From Taudactylus pleione (lineage: Eukaryota > Chordata > Amphibia > Anura > Myobatrachidae): a stretch of DNA of 64,000 bases. The stretch covers positions 248,001 to 312,000 of the forward strand of contig JAUIMM010002323.1 in NCBI GenBank assembly GCA_031769625.1, written 5' to 3'. How positions within the stretch are numbered: position 1 is the first letter of the stretch; each line of letters opens with the position of its first letter. A program made the translations under genes and the position numbers. Under the pieces are notes generated by a model. The model was not told where the DNA came from. It did no database searches and saw only the letters and a program-made list of their open reading frames with translations. This document shows positions 11,524 through 25,940 of the stretch, one piece after another.

Positions 11524-13637
11524 GGAACACAGAATAGAATATGGTGTATAGTGGTACATAGCATAGAATGTGGTGTATAGTAGTACATAGTATAGATTAT
11601 GGTGTATTGTGGTACATAGTTTAGAATATGGTGTATAGTGGTACATAGCATAGAATGTGGTGTATAGTGGTACATAGTATAGAATATGGTGTATAGAGGT
11701 ACATAGTATAGAATGTGGTGTAGAGCTGTATAGTGGAACATAGTATAGAGTGTGGTGTATAGTGGTATATAGTATAGAATGTGGTATAAAGCTGTACAAT
11801 TGTATATAGTATAGAATGTGGTGTATTGTGATACATAGTATAGAATATGGTGTATAGTGGTACATAGTATAGAATATGGTGTATTGTGATACATAGTATA
11901 GAATATGGTGTATAGAGGTACATAGTATAGAATTTGGTGTATAGAGAAACATAGTATAGAATGTGGTGTAGAGATGTATAGTGGTACATAGTATAGAATT
12001 TGGTGTATTGTGGTACATTGTATAGAATGTGGTGTAGAGCTGTATAGTGGTACATAGTATAGAATGTGGTGTATAGAGGAACATAGTATAGAATGTGGTG
12101 TAGAGCTGTATAGTGGAACATAGTATTTAGTGTGGTGTATAGTGGTATATAGTATAGAATGTGGTATAAAGCTGTACAATGGTACATAGTATAGAATGTG
12201 GTGTATAGTGGTACATAGTATAGAATATAGTGTATAGTGGTACATAGTATAGAATATGGTGTATAGTGGTACATATTATAGAATGTAGTGTATAGTGGTA
12301 CATAGTATAGAATATAGTGTGTAGTGGTACATAGTATAGAATATGGTGTATAGTGGTACATAGTATAGAATATGGTGTATAGTGGTACATAGTATAGAAT
12401 ATGGTGTAGTGCTGTATAGTGGTACATAGTATAGAATATGGTGTACTGTGGTACATTGTGTAGAATATGGTGTATAGAGGTACATAGTATAGAATATGGT
12501 GTATAGTGGTACATAGTATAGAATGTGGTATAGCGGTACACAGTATAGAATGTGGTGTATATATGTATATGGTTTAGAGCTGTATAGTGGTACATAGTAT
12601 AGAATGTGGAGTATAGTATTACATAGTATAGAATACGGTGTAGAGCTGTATAGTGGTACATAGTATAGAATGTGGTGTAGAGCTGTATAGTGGTATATAG
12701 TATAGAATATGGTGTATAGTAGTACATAGTATAGAATGTGTTGTAGAGCTGTATATTGGTACATAGTATAGAATATGGTGTATAGTGGTAAATAGTATAG
12801 AATAAGGTGTATAGTGGTACATAGTATAGAATATGGTGTTGAGCTGTATAGTGGTACATAGTATAGAATATGGTGTTATGTTGTATAGTGGTACAAAGTA
12901 TACAATATGGTGTAGAGCTGTATTGTGGTACATATTATAGAATATGGTGTATAGTGGTACATAGTATAGAATATGGTATATAGAGGTACATAGTATAGAA
13001 TTTGGTGTAGAGATGTATAGTGGTGCATAGTATAGAGTATTGTGTATAGTGATACATAGCATAGAATATGGTGTAGACCTGTATAGTGGTGCAGAGTGTA
13101 GAATATGGTGTATAGTGCTACATAGTATAGAATATGATATATAGTGTCATATAGTATAGAATGTGGTGTAGAGCTGTATAGTGGTACATAGTATAGAATA
13201 TGGTGTATAGTGGTACATAGTATAGAATATGGTGTATAGAGGTACATAGTCCAGATTATGGTGTACAATGGTACATAGTATAGAATTTGGTGTATAGTGG
13301 TACATAGTGGTACATAGTATAGAATGTGGTGTAGTGGTACATAGTATAGAATGTGGTGTATAGAGGTATATGGTGTAGCGCTGTATAGTGGTACATAGTA
13401 TAGAATATGGTGTAGTGTTGTATAGTGATACATAGTATAGAAAATAGTGTAGAGCTGTATTGTGGTACATAGTATAGAATATGGTGTATAGCGGTACATA
13501 GTAAAGAAAATGGTGTATAGAGGTACATAGTATGGAATACGGTGTATATTTGTACATAGTATAGAATATTGTGTATTGTGGTACATTGTATAGAATATGG
13601 TATATAGAGGTACAAAGTATATAATATGGTGTATAGT
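11524..13637. repeat. Higher-order block of 2,114 bp, copy 2 of a tandem pair
   Basis: This is the second copy of the preceding block. Homology ends near 13637: copy 1 continues into 'gaacacagaat', while copy 2 continues with 'ggtacatagtatag' units homologous to 8.5 kb. Near-identity over more than 2 kb implies very recent duplication or gene-conversion-like homogenisation. Confidence 0.88.
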
Positions 13638-16364
13638 GGTACATAGTATAGAATGTGGTGTATAGTGGTACATAGTATAGAATTTGGTGTAGAGCTGTAT
13701 AGTGGTACATAGTATAGAATATGTTGTATAGTGGTACATAGTATAGATTGTGGTGTAAAGCTGTATAATGGTACATAGTATAGAATGTGGTGTATAGTGG
13801 TACATAGTATAGAATGTGGTGTATAGTGGTATATAGTATAGAATATAGTGTACAGAGGTACATATTATAGAATGTGGTGTAGAGCTGTATAGTGGTAAAT
13901 AGTATAGAATATGTTTTATAGTGGTACATAGTATAGATTGTGGTGTAAAGCTGTATAATGGTACATAGTATAGAATGTGGTGTATAGTTGTACATAGTAT
14001 AGAATATGGTGTATAGTGGTACATAGTATAGAATGTGGTGTAGAGCTTTATAGTGGTAAATAGTATAGAATATGTTGTATAGTGGTACATAGTATATATT
14101 GTGGTGTAAAGCGTAATAATGGTACATAGTATAGAATGTGGTGTATAGTGGTACATAGTATACAATATGGTGTATAGTGGTACATAGTATAGAATGTGGT
14201 GTATAGTGGTACATAGTATATAATATGGTGTATAGAGGTACATAGTATAGAATATGGTGTATAGAGGTACATAGTTTAGAATATGGTGTATAGTATTACA
14301 TAGTCTAGAATATGGTGTATAGTGGATAGTGGTACATAGTATAGAATGTGATGTAGAGCTGTATAGTGGTACATAGAATAGAATATGATGTATAGTGGTA
14401 CATAGTATAGAATGTGGTGTAGAGCTGTATAATGGTACATAGTATTGAATTTGGTATAGAACTGTATAGTGGTACATAGTATAGAATATGGTGTATAGTG
14501 GAACACAGAATAGAATATAGTGTATAGTGGTACATAGCATAGAATGTGGTGTATAGTAGTACATAGTATAGAATATGGTGTATTGTGGTACATAGTTTAG
14601 AATATGGTGTATAGTGGTACATAGCATAGAATGTGGTGTATAGTGGTACATAGTATAGAATATGGTGTATAGAGGTACATAGTATAGAATGTGGTGTAGA
14701 GCTGTATAGTGGAACATAGTATAGAGTGTGGTGTATAGTGGTATATAGTATAGAATGTGGTATAAAGCTGTACAATTGTATATAGTATAGAATGTGGTGT
14801 ATAGTGGTACATAGTATAGAATATAGTGTATAGTGGTACATAGTATAGAATATGGTGTATAGTGGTACATAGTATAGAATGTGGTGTATAGTGGTACATA
14901 GTATAGAATATAGTGTATAGTGGTACATAGTATAGAATATGGTGTATAGTGGTACATAGTATAGAATATGGTGTATAGTGGTACATAATATAGAATATGG
15001 TGTAGTGCTGTATAGTGGTACATAGTATAGATTATGGTGTACTGTGGTACATTGTGTAGAATATGGTGTATAGAGGTACGTAGTATAGAATATGGTGTAT
15101 AGTGGTACATAGTATAGAATGTGGTATAGCGGTACATAGTATAGAATGTGGTGTATAGATGTATATGGTTTAGAGCTGTATAGTGGTACATAGTATAGAA
15201 TGTGGTGTAGAGCTGTATAGTGGTACATAGTATAGAATGTGGTGTATAGTAGTACATAGTATAGAATACGGTGTAGAGCTGTATAGTGGTACATAGTATA
15301 GAATGTGGTGTAGAGCTGTATAGTGGTACATAGTATAGAATATGGTGTATAGTAGTACATAGTATAGAATGTGTTGTAGAGCTGTATATTGGTACATAGT
15401 ATAGAATATGGTGTATAGTGGTAAATAGTATAGAATATGGTGTATAGTGGTACATAGTATAGAATATGGTGTAGAGCTGTATTGTGGTACATATTATAGA
15501 ATATGGTGTATAGTGGTACATAGTATAGAATATGGTATATAGAGGTACATAGTATAGAATTTGGTGTAGAGATGTATAGTGGTGCATAGTATAGAGTATT
15601 GTGTATAGTGATACATAGCATAGAATATGGTGTAGAGCTGTATAGTGGTGCAGAGTGTAGAATATGGTGTATAGTGCTACATAGTATAGAATATGATATA
15701 TAGTGTCATATAGTATAGAATGTGGTGTAGAGCTGTATAGTGGTACATAGTATAGAATATGGTGTATAGTGGTACATAGTATAGAATATGGTGTATAGAG
15801 GTACATAGTCCAGATTATGGTGTACAATGGTACATAGTATAGAATGTGGTGTATAGTGGTACATAGTGGTACATAGTATAGAATGTGGTGTAGTGGTACA
15901 TAGTATAGAATGTGGTGTATAGAGGTATATGGTGTAGAGCTGTATAGTGGTACATAGTATAGAATGTGGTGTATAGCAGTACATAGTATTGAATACGGTG
16001 TAGAGCTGTATAGTGGTACATAGTATAGAATGTGGTGTAGAGCTGTATAGTGGTACATAGTATAAAATATGGTGTAGAGTGGTACATAGTATAGAATATG
16101 GTGTATAGTAGTACATAGTATAGAATATAGTGTAGAGCTGTATAGTGGTACATAGTATAGAATACGGTGTATAGTGGTACATAGAATAGAATATGGTGTA
16201 TTGTGATACATAGTATAGAATATGGTGTATAGTGGTACATAGTATAGAATATGGTGTATAGAGGTACATAGTATAGAATTTGCTGTATAGAGAAACATAG
16301 TATAGAATGTGGTGTAGAGATGTACAGTGGTACATAGTATAGAATTTGGTGTATTGTGGTACAT
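12876..16364 (-). other. Longest open frame (1,162 codons): repeat artefact, not a gene
   Basis: This minus-strand frame is the longest of many across array B. The consensus unit contains none of TTA, CTA or TCA on the + strand, so all three minus-strand frames lack stops. Because 29 and 37 are not multiples of 3, one frame reads the three unit frames in turn, giving a 29-residue period rich in Tyr, Thr, Ile and His ('MYHYTPYSILCTT', 'HHILYYVPLY', 'TIFYT'). Overlapping frames in other phases look the same. There is no signal peptide, non-repeat domain, plausible start context or conserved end. I reject it as coding. Confidence 0.9.
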
Positions 16365-17033
16365 TGTATAGAATGTGGTGTAGAGCTGTATAGTGGTACA
16401 TAGTATAGAATGTGGTGTATAGAGGAATATAGTATAGAATGTGGTGTAGAGCTGTATAGTGGAACATAGTATTTAGTGTGGTGTATAGTGGTATATAGTA
16501 TAGAATGTGGTATAAAGCTGTACAATGGTACATAGTATAGAATGCGGGGTATAGTGGTACATAGTATAGAATATAGTGTATAGTGGTACATAGTATAGAA
16601 TATGGTGTATAGTGGTACATAGTAAAGAATGTGGTGTATAGTGGTACATAGTATAGAATATGGTGTATAGTGGTACATAGTATAGAATATGGTGTATAGT
16701 GGTACATAGTATAGAATATGGAGTAGTGCTGTATAGTGGTACATAGTATAGAATATGGTGTACTGTGGTACATTGTGTAGAATATGGTGTATAGAGGTAC
16801 ATAGTATAGAATATGGTGTATAGTGGTACATAGTATAGAATGTGGTATAGCAGTACATAGTATAGAATGTGGTGTATAGATTTATATGGTTTAGAGCTGT
16901 ATAGTGGTACATAGTATAGAATGTGGAGTATAGTAGTACATAGTATAGAATACGGTGTAGAGCTGCTTAGTGGTACATAGTATAGAATGTGGTGTAGAGC
17001 TGTATAGTGGTACATAGTATAGAATATGGTGTA
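13200..17033. repeat. Dispersed segmental duplication, first copy (pairs with about 29.8-33.85 kb)
   Basis: Unit order here matches about 29.8-33.85 kb. The offset steps from 16,577 to 16,775 to 16,812 bp as whole units are gained or lost, the last step being exactly one 37-bp unit. Shared rare variants include 'aaagcgtaataatgg', 'gtggatagtgg' and 'tagagctgcttag' (16964 and 33776). Homology stops near 17033, where this copy turns to 'gaggtacaaag' and the other to 'gtagtacatag'. The first 0.4 kb overlaps the end of the 2,114-bp pair. Confidence 0.75.
13638..16164. repeat. Array B segment between the 2,114-bp and 3,433-bp tandem pairs
   Basis: This contains 29/37-bp units in an order shared with several other blocks. 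It has the 'aaagctg' and 'gtggatagtgg' pieces at 13.7-14.4 kb, a regular run of 29-bp units near 14.6-15.0 kb, the 'tatatggtttag' marker at 15162 and 'agtccagattatgg' at 15808. Nothing other than satellite is present. Confidence 0.85.
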
Positions 17034-19597
17034 TAGAGGTACAAAGTATAGAATATGGTGTATAGTGGTACATAGTATAGAATATGGTGTATAGTGGTAC
17101 ATAGTATAGAATGTGGTGTAGAGCTTTATAGTGGTAAATAGTATAGAATATGTTGTATAGTGGTACATAGTATATATTGTGGTGTAAAGCGTAATAATGG
17201 TACATAGTATAGAATGTGGTGTATAGTGGTACATAGTATACAATATGGTGTATAGTGGTACATAGTATAGAATGTGGTGTATAGTGGTACATAGTATATA
17301 ATATGGTGCATTGTATAGTATAGAATGTGTTGTAGAGCTGTATATTGGTACATAGTATAGAATATGGTGTATAGTGGTAAATAGTATAGAATAAGGTGTA
17401 TAGAGGTACATAGTATAGAATATGGTGTTGAGCTGTATAGTGGTACATAGTATAGAATATGGTGTAGTGTTGTATAGTGGTACAAAGTATACAATATGGT
17501 GTAGAGCTGTATTGTGGTACATATTATAGAATATGGTGTATAGTGGTACATAGTATAGAATATGGTATATAGAGGTACATAGTATAGAATTTGGTGTAGA
17601 GATGTATAGTGGTGCATAGTATAGAGTATTGTGTATAGTGATACATAGCATAGAATATGGTGTAGAGCTGTATAGTGGTGCAGAGTGTAGAATATGGTGT
17701 ATAGTGCTACATAGTATAGAATATGATATATAGTGTCATATAGTATAGAATGTGGAGTAGAGCTGTATAGTGGTACATAGTATAGAATATGGTGTATAGT
17801 GGTACATAGTATAGAATATGGTGTATAGAGGTACATAGTCCAGATTATGGTGTACAATGGTACATAGTATAGAATGTGGTGTATAGTGTTACATAGTGGT
17901 ACATAGTATAGAATGTGGTGTAGTGGTACATAGTATAGAATGTGGTGTATAGAGGTATATGGTGTAGAGCTGTATAGTGGTACAAAGTATAGAATGTGGT
18001 GTATAGCAGTACATAGTATTGAATACGGTGTAGAGCTGTATAGTGGTACATAGTATAGAATGTGGTGTAGAGCTGTATAGTGGTACATAGTATAAAATAT
18101 GGTGTATAGTGGTACATAGTATAGAATATGGTGTATAGTAGTACATAGTATAGAATATGGTATAGAGCTGTATAGTGGTACATAGTATAGAATACGGTGT
18201 ATAGTGGTACATAGTATAGAATATGGTGTATTGTGATACATAGTATAGAATATGGTGTATAGTGGTACATAGTATAGAATATGGTGTATAGAGGTACATA
18301 GTATAGAATTTGGTGTATAGAGAAACATAGTATAGAATGTGGTGTAGAGATGTATAGTGGTACATAGTATAGAATTTGGTGTATTGTGGTACATTGTATA
18401 GAATGTATTGTAGAGCTGTATAGTGGTACATAGTATAGAATGTGGTGTATAGAGGAACATAGTATAGAATGTGGTGTAGAGCTGTATAGTGGAACATAGT
18501 ATTTAGTGTGGTGTATAGTGGTATATAGTATGGAATGTGGTATAAAGCTGTACAATGGTACATAGTATAGAATGTGGTGTATAGTGGTACATAGTATAGA
18601 ATATAGTGTATAGTGGTACATAGTATAGAATATGGTGTATAGTGGTACATATTATAGAATGTGGTGTACAGTGGTACATAGTATAGAATATAGTGTGTAG
18701 TGGTACATAGTATAGAATATGGTGTATAGTGGTACATAGTATAGAATATGGTGTATAGTGGTACATAGTATAGAATATGGTGTAGTGCTGTATAGTGGTA
18801 CATAGTATAGAATATGGTGTACTGTGGTACATTGTGTAGAATATGGTGTATAGAGGTACGTAGTATAGAATATGGTGTATAGTGGTACATAGTATAGAAT
18901 GTGGTATAGCGGTACATAGTATAGAATGTGGTGTATAGATGTATATGGTTTAGAGCTGTATAGTGGTACATAGTATAGAATGTGGAGTATAGTAGTACAT
19001 AGTATAGAATACGGTGTAGAGCTGTATAGTGGTACATAGTATAGAATGTGTTGTAGAGCTGTATATTGGTACATAGTATAGAATATGGTGTATAGTGGTA
19101 AATAGTATAGAATAAGGTGTATAGTGGTACATAGTATAGAATATGGTGTTGAGCTGTATAGTGGTACATAGTATAGAATATGGTGTAGTGTTGTATAGTG
19201 GTACAAAGTATACAATATGGTGTAGAGCTGTATTGTGGTACATATTATAGAATATGGTGTATAGTGGTACATAGTATAGAATATGGTATATAGAGGTACA
19301 TAGTATAGAATTTGGTGTAGAGATGTATAGTGGTGCATAGTATAGAGTATTGTGTATAGTGATACATAGCATAGAATATGGTGTAGACCTGTATAGTGGT
19401 GCAGAGTGTAGAATATGGTGTATAGTGCTACATAGTATAGAATATGATATATAGTGTCATAAAGTATAGAATGTGGTGTAGAGCTGTATAGTGGTACATA
19501 GTATAGAATATGGTGTATAGTGGTACATAGTATAGAATATGGTGTATAGAGGTACATAGTCCAGATTATGGTGTACAATGGTACATAGTATAGAATA
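16165..19597. repeat. Higher-order block of 3,433 bp, copy 1 of a tandem pair
   Basis: Every landmark is repeated 3,433 bp later: 'catagaatag' at 16180 and 19613, 'tatatggtttag' at 16883/20316 and 18942/22375, the odd unit 'ggtgcattgtatagtatag' near 17307 and 20740, and 'agtccagattatgg' at 17838 and 21271. I noticed only isolated differences, such as 'gcggggtatag' near 16545 against 'gcggtgtatag' near 19978, and 'catattatag' near 18650 against 'catagtatag'. This is one of the largest clean tandem duplications in the window. Confidence 0.9.
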
Positions 19598-22500
19598 CGG
19601 TGTATAGTGGTACATAGAATAGAATATGGTGTATTGTGATACATAGTATAGAATATGGTGTATAGTGGTACATAGTATAGAATATGGTGTATAGAGGTAC
19701 ATAGTATAGAATTTGCTGTATAGAGAAACATAGTATAGAATGTGGTGTAGAGATGTACAGTGGTACATAGTATAGAATTTGGTGTATTGTGGTACATTGT
19801 ATAGAATGTGGTGTAGAGCTGTATAGTGGTACATAGTATAGAATGTGGTGTATAGAGGAATATAGTATAGAATGTGGTGTAGAGCTGTATAGTGGAACAT
19901 AGTATTTAGTGTGGTGTATAGTGGTATATAGTATAGAATGTGGTATAAAGCTGTACAATGGTACATAGTATAGAATGCGGTGTATAGTGGTACATAGTAT
20001 AGAATATAGTGTATAGTGGTACATAGTATAGAATATGGTGTATAGTGGTACATAGTAAAGAATGTGGTGTATAGTGGTACATAGTATAGAATATGGTGTA
20101 TAGTGGTACATAGTATAGAATATGGTGTATAGTGGTACATAGTATAGAATATGGAGTAGTGCTGTATAGTGGTACATAGTATAGAATATGGTGTACTGTG
20201 GTACATTGTGTAGAATATGGTGTATAGAGGTACATAGTATAGAATATGGTGTATAGTGGTACATAGTATAGAATGTGGTATAGCAGTACATAGTATAGAA
20301 TGTGGTGTATAGATTTATATGGTTTAGAGCTGTATAGTGGTACATAGTATAGAATGTGGAGTATAGTAGTACATAGTATAGAATACGGTGTAGAGCTGCT
20401 TAGTGGTACATAGTATAGAATGTGGTGTAGAGCTGTATAGTGGTACATAGTATAGAATATGGTGTATAGAGGTACAAAGTATAGAATATGGTGTATAGTG
20501 GTACATAGTATAGAATATGGTGTATAGTGGTACATAGTATAGAATGTGGTGTAGAGCTTTATAGTGGTAAATAGTATAGAATATGTTGTATAGTGGTACA
20601 TAGTATATATTGTGGTGTAAAGCGTAATAATGGTACATAGTATAGAATGTGGTGTATAGTGGTACATAGTATACAATATGGTGTATAGTGGTACATAGTA
20701 TAGAATGTGGTGTATAGTGGTACATAGTATATAATATGGTGCATTGTATAGTATAGAATGTGTTGTAGAGCTGTATATTGGTACATAGTATAGAATATGG
20801 TGTATAGTGGTAAATAGTATAGAATAAGGTGTATAGAGGTACATAGTATAGAATATGGTGTTGAGCTGTATAGTGGTACATAGTATAGAATATGGTGTAG
20901 TGTTGTATAGTGGTACAAAGTATACAATATGGTGTAGAGCTGTATTGTGGTACATATTATAGAATATGGTGTATAGTGGTACATAGTATAGAATATGGTA
21001 TATAGAGGTACATAGTATAGAATTTGGTGTAGAGATGTATAGTGGTGCATAGTATAGAGTATTGTGTATAGTGATACATAGCATAGAATATGGTGTAGAG
21101 CTGTATAGTGGTGCAGAGTGTAGAATATGGTGTATAGTGCTACATAGTATAGAATATGATATATAGTGTCATATAGTATAGAATGTGGTGTAGAGCTGTA
21201 TAGTGGTACATAGTATAGAATATGGTGTATAGTGGTACATAGTATAGAATATGGTGTATAGAGGTACATAGTCCAGATTATGGTGTACAATGGTACATAG
21301 TATAGAATGTGGTGTATAGTGTTACATAGTGGTACATAGTATAGAATGTGGTGTAGTGGTACATAGTATAGAATGTGGTGTATAGAGGTATATGGTGTAG
21401 AGCTGTATAGTGGTACAAAGTATAGAATGTGGTGTATAGCAGTACATAGTATTGAATACGGTGTAGAGCTGTATAGTGGTACATAGTATAGAATGTGGTG
21501 TAGAGCTGTATAGTGGTACATAGTATAAAATATGGTGTATAGTGGTACATAGTATAGAATATGGTGTATAGTAGTACATAGTATAGAATATGGTATAGAG
21601 CTGTATAGTGGTACATAGTATAGAATACGGTGTATAGTGGTACATAGTATAGAATATGGTGTATTGTGATACATAGTATAGAATATGGTGTATAGTGGTA
21701 CATAGTATAGAATATGGTGTATAGAGGTACATAGTATAGAATTTGGTGTATAGAGAAACATAGTATAGAATGTGGTGTAGAGATGTATAGTGGTACATAG
21801 TATAGAATTTGGTGTATTGTGGTACATTGTATAGAATGTATTGTAGAGCTGTATAGTGGTACATAGTATAGAATGTGGTGTATAGAGGAACATAGTATAG
21901 AATGTGGTGTAGAGCTGTATAGTGGAACATAGTATTTAGTGTGGTGTATAGTGGTATATAGTATGGAATGTGGTATAAAGCTGTACAATGGTACATAGTA
22001 TAGAATGTGGTGTATAGTGGTACATAGTATAGAATATAGTGTATAGTGGTACATAGTATAGAATATGGTGTATAGTGGTACATAGTATAGAATGTGGTGT
22101 ACAGTGGTACATAGTATAGAATATAGTGTGTAGTGGTACATAGTATAGAATATGGTGTATAGTGGTATATAGTATAGAATATGGTGTATAGTGGTACATA
22201 GTATAGAATATGGTGTAGTGCTGTATAGTGGTACATAGTATAGAATATGGTGTACTGTGGTACATTGTGTAGAATATGGTGTATAGAGGTACGTAGTATA
22301 GAATATGGTGTATAGTGGTACATAGTATAGAATGTGGTATAGCGGTACATAGTATAGAATGTGGTGTATAGATGTATATGGTTTAGAGCTGTATAGTGGT
22401 ACATAGTATAGAATGTGGAGTATAGTAGTACATAGTATAGAATACGGTGTAGAGCTGTATAGTGGTACATAGTATAGAATGTGTTGTAGAGCTGTATATT

Positions 22501-23030
22501 GGTACATAGTATAGAATATGGTGTATAGTGGTAAATAGTATAGAATAAGGTGTATAGTGGTACATAGTATAGAATATGGTGTTGAGCTGTATAGTGGTAC
22601 ATAGTATAGAATATGGTGTAGTGTTGTATAGTGGTACAAAGTATACAATATGGTGTAGAGCTGTATTGTGGTACATATTATAGAATATGGTGTATAGTGG
22701 TACATAGTATAGAATATGGTATATAGAGGTACATAGTATAGAATTTGGTGTAGAGATGTATAGTGGTGCATAGTATAGAGTATTGTGTATAGTGATACAT
22801 AGCATAGAATATGGTGTAGACCTGTATAGTGGTGCAGAGTGTAGAATATGGTGTATAGTGCTACATAGTATAGAATATGATATATAGTGTCATAAAGTAT
22901 AGAATGTGGTGTAGAGCTGTATAGTGGTACATAGTATAGAATATGGTGTATAGTGGTACATAGTATAGAATATGGTGTATAGAGGTACATAGTCCAGATT
23001 ATGGTGTACAATGGTACATAGTATAGAATG
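19598..23030. repeat. Higher-order block of 3,433 bp, copy 2 of a tandem pair
   Basis: This is the second copy of the preceding block. The shared sequence ends just after the next 'agtccagattatgg' (19559 and 22992): copy 1 passes into 'gaatacggtgtatag' of copy 2, while at about 23031 the sequence becomes 'gaatgtggtgtatag'. The breakpoint therefore lies inside a unit, as expected for out-of-register exchange. Confidence 0.9.
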
Positions 23031-25940
23031 TGGTGTATAGTGGTACATAGTGGTACATAGTATAGAATGTTGTGTAGTGGTACATAGTATAGAATGTGGT
23101 GTATAGAGGTATATGGTGTAGAGCTGTATAGTGGTACATAGTATAGAATGTGGTGTATAGCAGTACATAGTATTGAATACGGTGTAGAGCTGTATAGTGG
23201 TAAGTAGTATAGAATGTGGTGTAGAGCTGTATAGTGGTACATAGTATAAAATATGGTGTATAGTGGTACATAATATAGAATATGGTGTATAGTAGTACAT
23301 AGTATAGAATATGGTGTAGAGCTGTATAGTGGTACATAGTATAGAATATGGTGTAGTGTTGTATAGTGATACATAGTATAGAAAATAGTGTAGAGCTGTA
23401 TTGTGGTACATAGTATAGAATATGGTGTATAGCGGTACATAGTAAAGAAAATGGTGTATAGAGGTACATAGTATGGAATACGGTGTATATTTGTACATAG
23501 TATAGAATATGGTGTATTGTGGTACATTGTATAGAATATGGTATATAGAGGTACAAAGTATAGAATATGGTGTATAGTGGTACATAGTATAGAATGTGGT
23601 GTATAGTGGTACATAGTATAGAATTTGGTGTAGAAATGTATAGTGGTACATAGTATAGAATATGTTGTATAGTGGTACATAGTATAGATTGTGGTGTAAA
23701 GCTGTATAATGGTACATAGTATAGAATGTGGTGTATAGTGGTACATAGTATAGAATGTGGTGTATAGTGGTATATAGTATAGAATATAGTGTTCAGAGGT
23801 ACATATTATAGAATGTGGTGTAGAGCTGTATAGTGGTAAATAGTATAGAATATGTTTTATAGTGGTACATAGTATAGATTGTGGTGTAAAGCTGTATAAT
23901 GGTACATAGTATACAATATGGTGTATAGTGGTACATAGTATAGAATGTGGTGTATAGTGGTACATAGTATATAATATGGTGTATAGAGGTACATAGTATA
24001 GAATATGGTGTATAGAGGTACATAGTCTAGAATATGGTGTATAGTATTACATAGTCTAGAATATGGTGTATAGTGGATAGTGGTACATAGTATAGAATGT
24101 GATGTAGAGCTGTATAGTGGTACATAGAATAGAATATGATGTATAGTGGTACATAGTATAGAATGTGGTGTAGAGCTGTATAATGGTACATAGTATTGAA
24201 TTTGGTATAGAACTGTATAGTGGTACATAGTATAGAATATGGTGTATAGTGGAACACAGAATAGAATATGGTGTATAGTGGTACATAGCATAGAATGTGG
24301 TGTATAGTAGTACATAGTATAGAATATGTTGTATTGTGGTACATAGTTTAGAATATGGTGTATAGTGGTACATAGCATAGAATGTGGTGTATAGTGGTAC
24401 ATAGTATAGAATATGGTGTATAGAGGTACATAGTATAGAATGTGGTGTAGAGCTGTATAGTGGAACATAGTATAGAGTGTGGTGTATAGTGGTATATAGT
24501 ATAGAATGTGGTATAAAGCTGTACAATTGTATATAGTATAGAATGTGGTGTATAGTGGTACATAGTATAGAATATAGTGTATAGTGGTATATAGTATAGA
24601 ATATGGTGTATAGTGGTACATAGTATAGAATGTGGTGTATAGTGGTACATAGTATAGAATATAGTGTATAGTGGTACATAGTATAGAATATGGTGTATAG
24701 TGGTACATAGTATAGAATATGGTGTATAGTGGTACATAGTATAGAATATGGTGTAGTGCTGTATAGTGGTACATAGTATAGAATATGGTGTACTGTGGTA
24801 CCTTGTGTAGAATATGGTGTATAGAGGTACATAGTATAGAATATGGTGAATAGTGGTACATAGTATAGAATGTGGTATAGCGGTACATAGTATAGAATGT
24901 GGTGTATAGATGTATATGGTTTAGAGCTGTATAGTGGTACATAGTATAGAATGTGGTGTATAGTAGTACATAGTATAGAATACGGTGTAGAGCTGTATAG
25001 TGGTACATAGTATAGAATGTGGTGTAGAGCTGTATAGTGGTACATAGTATAGAATATGGTGTATTTTAGTACATAGTATAGAATGTGTTGTAGAGCTGTA
25101 TATTGGTACATAGTATATAATATGGTGTATAGTGGTAAATAGTATAGAATATGGTGTATAGTGGTACATAGTATAGAATATGGTGTTGAGCTGTATAGTG
25201 GTACATAGTATAGAATATGGTGTAGTGTTGTATAGTGGTACAAACTATACAATATGGTGTAGAGCTGTATTGTGGTACATATTATAGAATATGGTGTATA
25301 GTGGTACATAGTATAGAATTTGGTGTAGAGATGTATAGTGGTGCATAGTTTAGAGTATTGTGTATAGTGATACATAGCATAGAATATGGTGTAGAGCTGT
25401 ATAGTGGTGCAGAGTGTAGAATATGGTGTATAGTGCTACATAGTATAGAATATGATATATAGTGTCATATAGTATAGAATGTGGTGTAGAGCTGTATAGT
25501 GGTACATAGTATAGAATATGGTGTATAGTGGTACATAGTATAGAATATGGTGTATAGAGGTACATAGTCCAGATTATGGTGTACAATGGTACATAGTATA
25601 GAATGTGGTGTATAGTGGTACATAGTGGTACATAGTATAGAATGTGGTGTAGTGGTACATAGTATAGAATGTGGTGTATAGAGGTATATGGTGTAGAGCT
25701 GTATAGTGGTACATAGTATAGAATGTGGTGTATAGCAGTACATAGTATAGAATGTGGTGTAGAGCTGTATAGTGGTACATAGTATAAAATATGGTGTATA
25801 GTGGTACATAGTATAGAATATGGTGTATAGTAGTACATAGTATAGAATATGGTGTAGAGCTGTATAGTGGTACATAGTATAGAATACGGTGTATAGTGGT
25901 ACATAGTATAGAATATGGTGTATTGTGATACATAGTATAG
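23031..25940. repeat. Array B segment with a mosaic of previously seen blocks
   Basis: This is ordinary 29/37-bp satellite. It includes 'gaaaatagtgtag' and 'gtaaagaaaatgg' units near 23.4 kb, the 'aaagctg' piece at 23.7 kb, 'gtggatagtgg' near 24.07 kb, a run of regular 29-bp units at 24.4-24.75 kb, the 'tatatggtttag' marker at 24913 and 'agtccagattatgg' at 25567. Much of 24.0-25.2 kb matches 28.5-29.7 kb at an offset of 4,486 bp. No non-satellite DNA is seen. Confidence 0.85.
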
